DNA of 64,000 nt from Cruorifilaria tuberocauda (taxonomy: Eukaryota > Nematoda > Chromadorea > Rhabditida > Onchocercidae), in the NCBI GenBank assembly GCA_013365365.1, contig JABVXU010000001.1:744001-808000 (forward strand), in the 5' to 3' direction. Of the stretch, positions 36,213 through 50,900 are shown piece after piece. The stretch's first letter is position 1. The number at the start of each line of letters is the position of its first letter. Made by a program: the position numbers and the translations under genes. The notes under the pieces are model-generated. The model worked only from the letters and a program-made list of their open reading frames with translations. It made no database searches and was not told the origin of the DNA.

Positions 36213-39200
36213 ATGAGTTTGGATGTTATCAAGCGAGCTGATCCAACTGATGACTACGAGTTGTTGCAACGAGTGGGCTCGGGTACGTATGGCGAGGTTT
36301 ACAAGGCTAAACATATCAGGTTACTTATACCATTTCTATATAATGAACCAGTTCTTTAGACTTTTACAAATTTGAAAATTAGTGATAGGAATATTTTGGA
36401 TATCAGATCGAAATATGATATTTATAACATTATTTTTGCAGGACAGGCGAATTATCTGCAGTGAAAGTGGTGAAATTAGAAGCTGGCGATAATTTTGCTG
36501 TTATTCAGCAAGAAATATTGATGATACGTGGTTGTGTGCATCCAAATATAATTGCTTATCATGGCAGCTATCTGCGTCGTGACCGATTATGGATCGTTAT
36601 GGAATATTGTAGTGGTGGCTCGCTTCAAGATATTTATCACAGTATGTTTTCACTTTGTTTTGCTATAAGATTTTCGAAACAGTTGATGTTAATGATTGGA
36701 TGTTTATTATATTTCTCGCATGGTACGGGTCGTCACCTTTCAATTAAAATAGTATACTTAGTTTAAAATGAGCAATATGTCTTCACCATTCGATACTTTA
36801 TGCGATATGAACGAGATGAGCCTACATCTTTGTGATTACTATTGATAAACCAGGATTTATTTTTATCTTTTCACGACTAGTGACAAGGGAAGGCGTATTT
36901 CTGCTATAGTATAAGCAGAGATAATGTAAACTTGTCTTGCTGTCGTACTTTGTGCTGCGCATTTCGCAGAACGTTTCTGCGACTACATCCATATTCAAAA
37001 AAAATTGAATTTAATTGATAGGGATATTCCTTTTACATTTTAAATTGATGTTGAAGACTTGACTTTACACAGAAATTTTTGTAAAAATTTCTTTTAGTGA
37101 CTGGCCCTCTATCAGAACTGCAAATAGCGTTTGTTTGTCGTGAAACATTAAAAGGTCTTCACTATCTTCATTCTAAAGGTATGGTGCATCGGGACATAAA
37201 AGGAGCAAACATATTGCTCACTCATTCTGGTGATGTGAAACTTGGTAAGTAACACTTTTATGACTTTATGAAAGTATTTTAATCTGCGAGGTTAGGATTT
37301 TTAAAATTTCATTTCTTATATTTTTTCAGCTGATTTTGGTATCGCTGCACAGATTACTGCTACTATTGGGAAGCGAAAATCGTTCATTGGTACTCCGTAT
37401 TGGTCAGTAATAGATTTCCACCAGTTCACGTTGTTCAGAATTAGCTTACTTGCTTTTTACCACATTTCTGTGGAATTCTGTTATATATCTGTCGTATTAG
37501 GATGGCACCGGAAGTGGCATGTGTAGAACGTCGAGGCGGCTATGGTGTAGAATGTGATGTTTGGGCTATAGGAATTACAGCAATTGAACTGGCTGAATTA
37601 CAACCTCCGCTATTTGATTTGCATCCTATGCAAGTTCTGTATCTTATGACAAAATCATCGTACAAATCGCCAACACTGAAGGATAAATATAAGTGGTAAG
37701 GATTTTATTTATGATTATTAGTCTTGCTCTCGCATTTAAATCCATTTAAATTCATATTGCATTTGAAATCATTTGAATTCCTTTAAATTATGAAAGTGAA
37801 TCGATTATCTAATCTCTTTGTCTTGTAAATGATAATACAGTTCACCTTCCCCAAATCATAATTCGCAATTTTGAATTAGTTTCTTGAAAAAGACCTCAGC
37901 TTCTCTTGTCATATTATTCTATCGGCAGAAACTGGCTGCAATCTTTATAATTTACCTATGAATGATTTGAGTTAATGTCCTGAGGGTCTGTATTACTACC
38001 TCATTGTTATTAACATCTTTCAGGTCACCATTTTTCCACGATTTCATTAAGCAATGTTTGACGAAAAATCCGAAAAAAAGGCCAACTCCAGAGAAGCTAT
38101 TAGCTGTATGGTTTCAAAAATTAATGAGCGAAACTATTTTTTTTATTTTGATATGCTGCGGAACTTTTAGTTCCTTCAAGATTTCAGAATTATTTTTAGA
38201 TCCGAATTTGAATTCATTCCCTGTTTTAGAGCCACCATTTTGTCCTTGGAGCGCTTTCCTCTCGAATGACGCGCGATTTACTGGATAAAGTTAACAATCC
38301 TGGTGGTATATCTTCCGCTTCCGTATTTGCTCGACAATTTTCTGCAGCGTATACGGATGATGATGAAGAGGTTTATCTTAAATAGCAATTTAATGTTGTT
38401 CATATTCGATTTATGGTAATTAGTAAACTAATAAAATATTTTTCTTACCTATTTAGGGGGAGATCCTGACAATATCACAAATTAAGTCGCGCGATCGTGC
38501 TTATCCTCGTGTCGCACAAGACGCAATCCGTATATGTGACAATGCAAATGCACTTATGGCACAAATTTGGGGAGAGCCATCAACTTCGGATGTCTCAGTA
38601 GCTCATTTAGGCCGCCGTTATCACGAGGTTTGTTTTTCATTGCAGTTGGAAGTTAAAACAGCTGCAGTTGTAATATATTCTGTATAAGATTTAATTAATA
38701 CATTTAAAACTTTCGCTTGTGTTCAAGGATCGTACACTTCCTGCCAAAGAACATCCACCATTACCAGATGTTGTACAAGCTTTATCTTTGCTTAATGATA
38801 ATGATGGTGTTATACATGACATAGATGATGGAACGTTCTGTTCCTCAGAACAGATTAATGGTAATCTTTTAATTGTTCATTAAACTGCTGTTAGTACTTT
38901 CTCAAATGCTTTTTCTTTTTTTTTATTTCTATCTCATTACTCATAAGAACACTTATGACGTAGACGTGAAGCTTCTGTCTAAAATTTTATCACTTTTTTC
39001 ACTAATAATAAAGAATGCTATGAGATTCACCCATTGTCAACTGCAGTATCACTTCAGGTTCTTCGGGTTCGGATTTTTTCATGCCCCAACGTCCGCCACG
39101 TAGTAAGCAACCAATAAAGCGATGCTCATCACTCGAATCATCACATTTCGAACCATATTCAAGCGAGCAAGTTAGGCATCGAATTAATGGTTGCGCAAGT

Positions 39201-41411
39201 TATGTTCTTCAACGACCGCAGACCTGTTTTGGATTGCCACCAACACCGAAGGTATTCTGACAAAATATAAATTCAAATACAATTATTTACTTATGAGGTA
39301 AAAAATCTTCCCTGTAAAATCTGTTTAAAATTTGTATTCATATATTTTTAAAGCTCATAATTTTAGGTCGCAATGGGTGCATGTTTTTCGCTTGTGTTTC
39401 GTGATTGTCCGTTACATATAAATAGTACTGCAACATGGATTCATCCAAATACTTCACGACAGTTTTTATTGATTGGTGCAGAAGAAGGAATTTTCACATT
39501 AGACATGGATGAACTGCATGAAGCAGCAATGGTTTTGATACACAAACGACGTTGTTCATGGTTATATGTGCAGAAAAATATTCTGATGGCTGTACAAGGT
39601 TTGGCTTTTCGTTCAGTTTATTTTTGACTACATATTGATTCAAAATGAAATTAATAATTGTATATTATGTTTTGATGCAGCAGTTTTTACTCGGGAATGT
39701 TTGAGCCAATAAGGCAAAGTTATATTACGTATTGTTATAGTATGCAAATTGAGATATACTTAGCAAAGCATCCATTTGCTCGGTCCTTGAAATTTTGGCA
39801 AAATTTTTAGGTAAAACTCCTCACCTTTATCGTCACGACTTGGTTGCGTTATCACAGCGAAGTCTTACACAAAGGATATCAAAACCGATGAATAAAATTC
39901 CTGAGAAATATCTGCCAAAGAAACTTGCTATAACTACACGCTTGTCCGAAACCAAGTATCGTTTAAAACATTATTATTATTTTGATGTTATCATCAACAG
40001 TAGAAACCGCTTTTGTTCGCTGTAATTTTCAGCACTATTTGATAGTTTCAAAAATATTGAAAATTCAAATTTCAGAAGATTTTTTCCAAACATGCAATGA
40101 ATAACTTATAGAGATGTTATCCACTGCAATGTGGCTCGTAGTGGTGTGAATGGTAATGTATATCTTTGTTGTGCAACACCGTCTGCTGTAATATTATTCC
40201 AGTGGTACGAACCACTGGCCAAATTTTTAACACTGAAAACAGTGGAAATGCGCATCCCTCACTTCCCACTTCGACCATTTCAGTTGATATACTCTGCAGG
40301 AACAGATGCTGATTTTCCGAAAGTATTGTTTTAAAGTACTTCATGAAGCATTTTCCAATATTTTCGTTTTAAAAAAATTAAAGTAGGGTTGTAAATTAAG
40401 AAATCATTTTATTTGACAACAAGCGGCTGTATGCGATTCTTTAGGTTTGTTTGGCAGTATACAAAGGAGTAGGACGTAAATTTCATCTCCATTATGTTAA
40501 TTTTAACGACGAAAGTGTGCAATGTGATTTGGATGAACAGAATCGAACAGAATCAGTTTGTCTTAGCGTTGTAGCACTAAAGCAGATTGATAGAGTAAGT
40601 ATTGTTTTGTACATTTCTATTGTGCTATAAAATATGATTGGAACCTTGAACAGAAGGTTCACTGGATTATTTATGATTTCTCTCATGGTAGAAACGTTTG
40701 CTGCTCTAAAAGTAATATTACTCTATTGAAAAGGTTATTTTATTTTTTATTTGGAGTTCACTTTTTCCCTAAAAGATATGTTCAGGATGCACTACTATTG
40801 TGTTATGAGAATCGATGTGTTGTGATCAATCAGAACGGAATTGTTAAGTCGTCTCGCCTTTCACCGGCGCAATTCAAATTTAATTTTCAAATTGAAAATC
40901 TTGTTTCGCTTTCGGACTCGATTCTTGCTTTTTATTCACATGGCGTACAGGTATTGAAATAAAATTTGGATGTTTGTCACTGTTAGCAAACGTAAGAATT
41001 GAAATTATAATAACAATAAATGACCAAAGAATGATTTAAAACAGTAATGCAAGTAGTGGAAATCGTTTGGTTTCAGGGTCGTGCATTTGTTGATGGCTCA
41101 ATAACGCAAGATATCAGTGATCCAAATAATGTATATCAAATTGTAGGAAGTGACAAGTAAATTTTTCTGAGATTAATGTAATTAAAAAAAGAATCCAGTG
41201 TATCTATTTAAGCAGTGATAAAAAGCGTACTGATCTGAGAGAATGATTGCTGTTTTATTCTAGTCTTACAATTAAATCAATTCTCTAACTATGTAAGTAA
41301 AATATTTATATTTCTAGACTGGTAGTTTTAAGACGGAGAGAGACATCTGCAACTGGAGATTTGTGTGATTTATGTATACTTACTGGGCATGAGAGCACTC
41401 TGGCTGGTTGA
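36213..41411 (+). CDS. gck-2: MAP4K-type germinal centre kinase with CNH domain (MAP4K3/GCK-2)
   Basis: Ser/Thr kinase of the STE20 GCK-I group, acting upstream of JNK and in nutrient/TOR signalling. Exons: 36213-36319, 36442-36641, 37098-37244, 37330-37402, 37501-37695, 38024-38105, 38230-38370, 38457-38627, 38728-38860, 39058-39251, 39367-39598, 39811-39955, 40112-40322, 40445-40594, 40786-40950, 41077-41156, 41318-41411. Phases agree; 839 residues. Kinase domain about 15-275: [16 protein letters not shown] (Lys44), HRDIKGAN (about 133-140), DFG (153-155), GTPYWMAPEVA. After [15 protein letters not shown] comes a less conserved linker with Pro/Ser-rich [11 protein letters not shown] and PPTPK. 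The citron-homology (CNH) domain runs from MGACFSLVF (about 484) to ILTGHEST at the end, with [21 protein letters not shown] and [12 protein letters not shown]. All kinase residues needed for activity are present. Confidence 0.95.
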
Positions 41412-42741
41412 TAATGGTCTCTTATTGCGAATTACCTTAGTTGTTCCAGCGAGGAAACAGCAGCTCTAATATTTGTGTTTATTTTCATCAGCAACTTTTT
41501 GCTTCAACAATTGATCAGTTCTTGCGAAATAAATCCAGTGAGTTGATTTTCCTCCTCGGTCAAAAAATTATAATACGAAAACTGTTTAAAGCTTTAGTTC
41601 CTAAAACATAGTTAGAGATAAGTAGTGTATGTGTAACTGATTTGCGTACAGTGAAAACATACAACTTGGCATTTCCAATGCTTAAACAGTTCTTGCGTTA
41701 TTTTTTGGATTTTGAAAATTATAAATGAAATTATATGGTCCAGTGTTTCGCTACGCACCTTCACTAATGGTATACTTGTTTTCGAAATTATTATTTCCTT
41801 TTATATCTATTATAGTTTATCTTTATGATAGCGAATACTGAAATGCAAGTTTTGTGATAATGCTGCTTGCTTAGTGCCATTCTAATAGATATTTAAATCA
41901 GTCCTGGGATTTGAATAAAGTTATCATGGAGCGCCACAAAGTAGTAAAATCATGACTGAATTTACTGAGACGATGAACTTATCGGCTTCATTACTGAAAT
42001 TAATTTATAACTGAAATTTCATAACTAATGTTAATCCATGACGTTAAAGTACATAGGATCAATAGCGCAGTTTTTCCGTTTTATTCTATTTTTTTATTAT
42101 TGAAAGTTCTCATTTTATAAGCGATCGTCCTTCTATTTGTTATCCTGTATTTTTTGAAATAAATTATTTGAAATAACATTTGGTACAACCCACTATCAAA
42201 CTAATATATCGTAATTTCAGATTTTTTACAAAGGTAAGATATAAAAAAAAGGTTGTTTTTCGATGCTTTTCGTGCATTCATATTCGGAACTCGTTTTCTC
42301 TAGAATGTTACTTGTCTGGCTTTTTCCATATGAAGTTGACAATTTCTTTTCAGCTGTCAGGCCAACTGTTAATGACATCATGAACGATGGAAGTACAAGA
42401 TACTCCTGTTCTTTCATTGCGTAGTTTCAGGTTATTTAATGAAACATAAGACACGAATGTGATATGAAGAAGCAAATCCAGCAGAGAAGTATACAAATTA
42501 GAGATTTACGATAAACTCGAATAAATTATAATAAATCACTGGCAAAACTAAGCCAAAACAAACGATAAAATTTCTCAATCTCCAAACCTGAAGGAAGATT
42601 TAATATACATTTATAGATAAATTTAGTAAATTTCAAACTAATGGAAATATAAAATAAATGAGAAAGAGTAACATCGAAAATCTCTGTTTGGAATATGGAA
42701 AGATGGTTGTTTTGAATATCAAATTTCAGACTGAGTAAAAT
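41412..42741. other. Convergent intergenic interval
   Basis: 1.3 kb between the 3' ends of the MAP4K (plus) and the PAPS transporter (minus). AT-rich, no coding signal on either strand. Should contain both polyadenylation sites. Confidence 0.6.
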
Positions 42742-45551
42742 TTAATATCGAATCTGTAGAGTTTTACGATGTCGAATATAAATAATACCAAAAATAGAAG
42801 TGAATGTTATTAACAAGCCAAACATAGACAAAACAGACATCGGGTGACCGTAAGCCACAGCTGAAAGCAATATGGAAAGTATTTGCCGCAGTGTCATCAT
42901 CACTGTAAATATCATAGGCCCGAATCGTTCAATTGTTATATAAATTACAACCTGAAAAAATTTCACAATATTAAAAAACAAACAAATTTAAATCTTCTTA
43001 GTAATTTGAAGTAATTCGACTATAAAGTTATTAGGAAATTTAGTAAAACCAATAATTTATTGAACAAATTATAAACAGAACTAATGAATCAATTTAATTA
43101 AATTAAAAATATAACGAAAAAATTATAATGAGTTAAGAACAAATTTGGAAGGGTAATTTTTAAAATGCTTTAACATAAATGACACTCGTAATGCAATAAA
43201 TAGCTTAAAGAAGAACAAATTTGAGTTGAAAACTGATTCTTTTATTTTCGATGCGCAAAAAAATATTTAAGTACAAGAAATAACTAGATATAATTCTCCC
43301 ATTTTCTTTCGCTTTCCTTGAAGAAACAAGATTTAAACGGACCTGCCCTAAAGCGCCTGACAAAGATAATAAGAATATATCACGGCCAAATCCTTCGTGA
43401 GTAGCTAAAAAACGGAATGGTGACAGAAATGTTCCTTCCTCGATAAGTGTTACGAAGCATAACATCACGCTGAATATATTTACGCCAAACATCATCTGAA
43501 GAATGAGATGAACAAATACGATTTTAATTCAATATTCATAAATGGAATGATTATTTTGTTATACTAATTTCTTCTTTAAAAGAAAATGCTATTGTACAAC
43601 TTCGATTATTCATTTGTTTATTTTCAATAAATTATCTTGATGAAGCTCATTAAATTTCATTTAATAAAACAGTACTGGAAAGCATACACTAAAATAGCAT
43701 AACTTAAAATGTAATAGATTTAAAAAAATGGAACTTATAGAAACCTGATATCTAGAAACTCGTGGACGAACATCAAAGAGTTTCTTTTGCCAATTTAAAG
43801 TGAAAGCATCAAATAAAAGATAACCAGACATTAAACAAATTCCAGAAAAAGTAGTCACATGATCAGAAGATAAAGCTGCTACAATTTGATCAAATTACTG
43901 TGTTTTCCACATAAGCTTTAAAAAAGAATTAAAGAAATTAAAGTACTAAGTATAAACAATATTTCAGCAAACATTTATTCTCATAAAATTTCTTGGAATT
44001 ATTGGGTTTTTTTTCAATCACTTTTTTATCTTTCTTTCTACTAAATTTGTTTTAAAATATTACCGTAAGATCCAAACCCTTTGGAGTTGTTTGAAAGAAG
44101 AAATAACGATGCTCCAAACGCAAGCATAACAGCACAAGCACATTCGCCATATCCGCAACGCTCACCTCTGACAATAAAGCCCATCAATATCGTTGGCAGC
44201 ACTTTCGATGCTTTACATACTGTCTCAAATTACTTAATTTTAAGAATTTTAGTTATAAAAAACTGATTATAACTCTCTCACTACTCCTAACAAAGGTTTC
44301 CCATTTATGGCATATTTCGTTGGATTATTAGTATATCAAAAACTTGTAATTACTCCTCATTTTTTTATTTGAGTGTCATTGATTTCTAAAAATTACCTGA
44401 GTTGGAAATGAAACGAATTTCAGAGCTTCGTATTGACACCACGATGAAAGAGTATTGGAAAATGACGTAAACGAATGCTTATAAAACGGTGGAACATGAG
44501 GAGGTTCTCTGTAATAAATTGGCGATTTTAAATCTTAAAGTACCAGTAATGGCTGTTACATTTATAATTTGTCAACTACTGCACTATTATGATTTATGCT
44601 TTCGTCCCACTCATTGTCGTGCAATTTCTTTCTAAATCGCAAATTAGTACTCCACGAATGTTGCAAATTTTTCGACAAATAAATTGCGGAAAAACCTTTT
44701 CCAGTTCGAAATCAAATAAGCTGCACATAGGATAGTGGCAAGTATACGATTCATAAAAACAAGAAACTGTGTGTTGTCAAATTTGTTCAGCTGATTGTCC
44801 ACAATTGACAAGTAAGCCTGGAATACACGAGATCAATTCTCGCAGTTTTAATAGCTAAAAAATACCTATGTAAAAGTTCAGAAAGAAGTCATTTGGAGAG
44901 AATTTCTTTAGTTACCTATTTTTTCTCTGCTTTCATACTTCACACAAATCTTTATAATCTAGAAAAATAAAAAATTGATAGATTGAATAATTGGTTTTTG
45001 CGAAAACATTTCAGTCCGAATAATTGATTAAATTAGCATCAAGCCATGGAGAATAAATTCTAATAATGTAATACAAATTCTAATACCTGTGTCATAATCC
45101 GTTCTTGAATATAACCCATTGAAACGAGAGTGGCTTGAAGACTTGAAAAACATAAAATAAGGTAGAAAAAATCGCTGTGAAGATTTCTTTTTTGCGGAAC
45201 AGTTGAAGTTAATTTTATAGAGTCATAAATCATCAATTCATATTCAGGTTTTCCAACAGCAAACCTATGTAGAAATGAATGAAACAATGTTGGACGTTTG
45301 AAACTGCTTTCTGAAAATGAGCTGATGCGTATAAGTTTCGTAACACTCTATTGAACACTAAAATTTTTATATTACATCATTATAAACGGATATCCATAGC
45401 ATAACTTATGAAATAAAAAAAACATCTTACCAGTAGCTCTTCGGCGAACATAAAAAACCAAGAGAACTATAGGAATCGAAACAGTTGCATAACTCACGAG
45501 AATGGAAAAAAAACGGATAAGCCAAAAGTCTTTCAAATACAATGAAATCAT
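42742..45551 (-). CDS. pst-1: PAPS transporter, SLC35B2 / PST-1 type
   Basis: Golgi nucleotide-sulfate antiporter that brings 3'-phosphoadenosine 5'-phosphosulfate into the lumen for sulfation of glycans and proteins. Exons on minus strand: 45431-45551, 45087-45310, 44696-44817, 44397-44508, 44064-44223, 43745-43878, 43343-43495, 42742-42951; phases agree, 411 residues (human about 432). About ten hydrophobic helices are predicted. Family blocks seen: [111 protein letters not shown] and YGHPMSVL. The start at 45551 puts a single helix at the N-terminus, and a TTTTTTAG acceptor ends 2 bp before the ATG. The exon 6 acceptor is a TAGCAG tandem (see findings). Confidence in the family is high. 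Confidence 0.95.
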
Positions 45552-45553
45552 AG

Positions 45554-45555
45554 CT
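45554..45555 (-). other. Predicted trans-splice (SL) acceptor of the PAPS transporter
   Basis: Minus-strand ACTTTTTTAG ends two bases before the ATG at 45551. So short a leader fits spliced-leader addition. Confidence 0.55.
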
Positions 45556-45870
45556 AAAAAAGTATTTTATATAAATCAGGGGAAAATCATTAAAATAGTT
45601 GGATGAATTATTGTGTGACTAAAACGACAATGTTAATCTTACTTTATTACCATCTTTAAATTTGATTTTTACGGCTATTTTAGCACTCACTTTCTTGCTC
45701 ATGCTAGGCAGAAGTCAATCGCGACCTAGAGTTAAAAAACATATTTTTAACTAAAAATAGCCGATATTGTCAACGAATATTTTTTGCATTGAATTCAAAA
45801 ATTTCTGTATTTATGTAATGCTTATCTTATAGAAGAAATGAGGTAGAACGCCTGACATGAACATAAAATC

Positions 45871-45925
45871 ATATATATATTGCATATATATATATATATA
45901 AACATCATATTTATTATATATATGT
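45871..45925. repeat. AT microsatellite
   Basis: Interrupted (AT)n runs: ten bases, TGC, then about nineteen bases, followed by a further TATATATATG. Likely length-polymorphic. Confidence 0.8.
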
Positions 45926-47973
45926 ATTGCTTTCTTGCTGGTAATCTTTTATATCACAATAAAACATTTACCAACCTTCAAGTTTACTTTAGCAGAAAGA
46001 AATAATGAATACTTCAGTACTTTGACTCGTGATGAATGGTATTAAATACCATGACAAAATTCATGGAGAATTTAGTGACGCTAAAAAACCCAGCCGGTCT
46101 TGCAATCAACTGTCAATTGATTCATTCCATTATAAAGAATTAATTTAAAATATCACGAGCTTATTCAGAATTTTCTTGCTGACACTTTCTAGCAGAAAGT
46201 TGAAATATATAGTAATTAATTATTTACAATGTACAAATGATTTCTTTAAATTATTATGTGAAACATTAAATCTAAATAAAGCACTGCGGCAGCTATGCCT
46301 TTTAATAGACACACCGGTAGATGAGAAAGGAAAGGATAAGCAAGCACCATACCATCCTACATTTTCCGATGCAATTTATTTCAAGCCTGAAAGGAACAGG
46401 GAAGAAACAATAATTACACTCCACTTTTAATGGATAATGAAATTTGAAGTTCAGTTGCAAATTGAGTGGACAAAGCGAAACATCCCATTACTCCATAAAG
46501 ATGCTTCATTTGACAATCAATTCCGACAGTAATTTCTTCCTTAAAAGTCATTCAACAACTTGAATTTATTTTGATAACAGCAATAAAAGTAATAACAACT
46601 TCCTCCGAGTTTACTGTATTTATCGAATCATTAAAAGTAAATCAAATTCTAGCCTACGATGCTAATCTTTTTTGAAGAACCAAACAATTCTTATAATAGG
46701 CTCTACTTAATAACATTGCTGGAATCAGAAATTGGTTCTGTGATAACAAATTCAACGTCAGTGGACATTTGCTTGGGCAAATGTTGCATCAGCACTTTCT
46801 GCTCCAAGGCAGTTAATTTGAGACTTAGTATTGTTTTTGTCACCAAAAAAAAAGAAGAATAATCAATTTCAAGTTCAACCTACAAGAAACCATGGAATCG
46901 GTAAATTCTCTTATTCACTCAGTTCACTAACAACACCTGCTACCACTCTTAGATAAGCGTCAGCAAGATATAATTTTATGTTGGAATTAATTGATGTTTC
47001 ACTTCTTTTCTACAACGCACGCATAGAAACCTGATGAACTCTGTAAGATTATGCAAAAACCTACCGATATGACAGATGATCTTCACAGCCTCTGCACATT
47101 TTCCTCACCTCACAAAACCATCAGAAAATTGAACAAAATGAGAGAAGCAACCAGCTGCTCAGTTCACTGCTCTACTATGTGACATTTACATTTCGCTGCC
47201 GATGTTGGAGGATGAAAGCTGACAACTCTGTCATGAATGAAAAGCACTCAAATTTTAATGGCAAACAGATTTCTAAATCCCAATTATTTCAATTGAAATA
47301 AATAACCTAGCACTGGGAATATTAGATGCATAAATGAAGCTTATGGGAAGAGGGCAAACACTCGTCATACATATTCTAACAATTACGCAGTAAAGCAGGT
47401 GCAAATATATAAAAAACGAAAGGAATTGAATGACTGAAAAAAAAATCCTTTTTGGCTGCAAAAAAAATTGAATGATCTCAGGTTGTTTGTCTATATTTAT
47501 GACTTCTTTGACTAATATTCAAAACTTATCAAAAAACTGATCACCAAACCTCAATAAGAAAAAAATTTCCAGAGTTGGAAAAATTATAAGCTTCTATCAT
47601 TGCATGAAATATCTCGGAATAAATGACAATAACCTTTATTGCCATTAGGCAGTGGTGAAACGATTAAAATAAGAAAAATGATTTTGTATTAGAGCATGAT
47701 AAAAAGCATTGAAGCCTGTTGATATATTACAAAAATTTGATTTGAATAAGAATTTATTTCATTCAATACAATTCAATACAGTGAGATAAATATCAATTAC
47801 AAATTGAACGAATCCACGAAAAAATCAAAAAAATGATTTCTTTCATTTTTTCGAATACCTGCGAAATTTGGTCGATGTGTGCAAAAACAAGTAAAATTCA
47901 AAAGATCTTAGCGATAAGATAGAGATAAAGAAAACAACCATCAATCCCTACCTTTCTATTCTCTTCTGTGCAC

Positions 47974-50900
47974 CTATTCGAGATTTTCCGGAATGCGCGT
48001 ATCCGAATCACCAGCCTCTGACTCGTAACTTGATTCAGAATCACTTTCTGACGATGACGAAGAGGAAGTTGATATGTCAGTATCTGAATCGTTCTCACGC
48101 ACTTTCATTTCTCTTTCTGTTGTCTTGTCTTTGATATCACTATCTTTGTCCACATCTCTTTCCACATCTTTTTCAACTGATAAAGCCGCTTGTGCAAGTT
48201 TCTCTTTCCATCTTCGCGCAGCTTCGAATAACTTCATGCTGCCTTTTGAAGCTGCAATAAAAATAATGAAACGATTCCAAATCTTTATTTTTATGATTAA
48301 CAAGGAACAAATATACCATAACCAAAAATATAATGACTAAGAAAACAAAAAATTTGGAAATTAAAGAGTGTTTGCAATCAAGCTTATGTCATACTTTGTT
48401 CGTCTGGAAATACATAATCGAAATATTCCTCCCAACCAGCATCTACACCATCCTCGGTCTGAATCTGTCGGCGTCTTTTTACTTTTTTTGGCATTAAACG
48501 AGAAACCTGAAATATTATTCCCATGATTCATAAAATTTGAACGGGGAGAGAGAACGATAAAAGAAATATAGAGAAAAAAAATTTTACGACCATATATAGA
48601 ACAGATTTCGGGGGAATGGGAATGAACTTTGCTTCTGAATTGATTACATAAGAAATGATGAGTTTAATAGATAATAAACATTCTCGTTTTGATTTCCTTT
48701 CCATTACACTAAATAATAATGTTATATTAATAGTTGGTCAAATTCTACTGTTTTCAATATAGATAAAATATGGTGACATAGCTAGATGTGCACATTAGCA
48801 ATATTTAAATATGAATGGACAATGAGGAACTAATAAATGAAACACAGTGATCGCCTGATCCCCTAGACGGTCTCCAACTAATAAGCAGGCTAAAGTAGAC
48901 AAAAAATAAATTCCACTTTTTTGATTCAAAAACCTATAAGATGTAAATTATGCACATTTGATGAAAAACTTGATGAAATACTGAAGTTAAAGAGAGATCG
49001 TAACTTGATCAATTATTAATATATTCATGATCCACAAATATATTATTTATAAATATCCTCAGAATCAATAAAACTGCTTACTGCCGCCACAGAATTCTCG
49101 TCACCGTGTTTGGTTTCAAACAACATCCATGACTCGAGAAGCAATAACCTTTCTTCCTTTTCACTACTTGCTAGATTTCTATTAGCACGTTCGTATGTTT
49201 TACGTGCGCCCTCTACATCACCTATCAATAATTCAAATTCCGCTAAGCTTATCCAAACCTGAAAGAGATGTGGAACAGAGAACTCTATTCATTGTTACTC
49301 CAAAATTTTCTTCCTTTCTTGAAGAATCGGAGCTGAATCTAATTTATTAATACTTTTGTTGATTATTCTTCCAATTTTTAAATCAAAAATCAAATAACGC
49401 GGAATGAGATAAGTTGAAAGAAAAACTTGAAGTTAAACTTTTCTGACGAAATTTGCCTAATTATAGTAAAAACTCCGAAAAATACAAGTAGCAAAAAAAA
49501 CTTTTATGTGGTTCGTTCGCTCCAAAAGACTACTATACAACTGTCGAGCTCTACCATATTCTTCTTGACTTACTTCGAAATCAATATAGGCTTTCCATAA
49601 AACCTACAAAAACTTTATGAACATTTGTAATATTCTCAAACACACAGTAAAATTTTTTGATTTTATCAAAATGACTTCTCCAAACTTGAAAACAATAACT
49701 GATTAACAAACCTCAGGCATGTCCAAAGCAGGCTGTTGGATAGCCAAAGCGAAAATTGCACGCGCACGATCGACGTCGCCGAGAAGAGTTTCCATTTCAG
49801 CAAATTTAATCCAAGTGTTACTGTTTTCTGGGGCGTATTCCAGAAACTTTCCATATAAAATCCGACATCGGTCGAATTCACGTAGTTGCAGTTCAAGATC
49901 TATATAACTTCGGAAAAGCTTATTCCGAGGGCACATTCCAATTGCATTTCCCTATAATTGCTCAGTCTTAAAAGTAATATTTTTACACATTATTTAACAA
50001 TATTTTACTGGATTTTATTCATTTAAAATTTCATGATAAGTCGATCTTATGTCTTGCTCATAGCACTTAGTCTCTATCTCTGCAAAGCGAGAATATTCGA
50101 CTTGAATGAATGATACTTAAAAATCATTCTAAAACGTACCATTATTTTACGCGCATCAGATAAGCGAAGTTGTCGAACTTCAAAATAAGCAAACATTGCC
50201 CATATCTTTGAAAAAGTAAAATTTTTATGAGGAATCACTTGCAGACAAACTTTGTAAACATCTCTTGTTTTCTCCACGTCACTAACGTCCAATTCTTCAT
50301 AAAGCGCATAATTAATCCATAAATAAATATATCGCCGCCAGTACCTGCCAACAAAAATGGTTTAACAGAAAATCTATTTCATTAGCCCTCTAGCAAAAGT
50401 AAAATGTAAATGAAATTTAACAGGTCCAACTACACACCATATCTATTAGACCGTATCTATGATTTATTCAAATAATCAATTAAATTGAGAAATACCTCTT
50501 TTCAGGCTGCAAGGGTACATTAGCTATTGCTCTCTCAAATGTATCTTCCATCTCTTCACGATGAACTTTTTCATTTTGCAATAAACGAATGTAATCAAAC
50601 CATGCATCATAATTATAAGAATTTTCAGCAATTTGCTGAAATGAACCCAACTGTACAAAAATCAATAATTTCAAAAAAAACTTTCAAATTTATCTATTAC
50701 GGCTCGACATCCTGTTTTATAAAAACATCTCAAATACCACCACTTCTGCAGTTCTCCAGACATTCAAAATCATTTACCTCTTCATACTGATGGCGGCGTT
50801 TACTAACAATTACATTTTCGATCCCTGTCCTCTCACCATATTTTTTCTCGTGTATGGTATAGAATTTGAATATTTCACCAGTTCGATCAGCTGGAAGATG

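Larger units (their letters stand above)
45552..47973. other. Intergenic, AT-rich; AT microsatellite
   Basis: 2.4 kb between the start of the PAPS transporter and the 3' end of crooked neck, both minus strand. Contains an AT dinucleotide run at 45871-45925. A plus-strand open frame at 46176-46430 (ending FKPERNREETIITLHF) is the least biased frame here but matches nothing I know and has no clear start. No gene called. Confidence 0.5.

Noticed and set aside
42226..42417. Minus-strand frame downstream of the PAPS transporter
   Set aside because: Lies beyond the stop codon, with no splice link to the gene.
46176..46430. Plus-strand frame ending FKPERNREETIITLHF
   Set aside because: Reasonable amino-acid mix but no clear start, no matching exons on either side and no known family.
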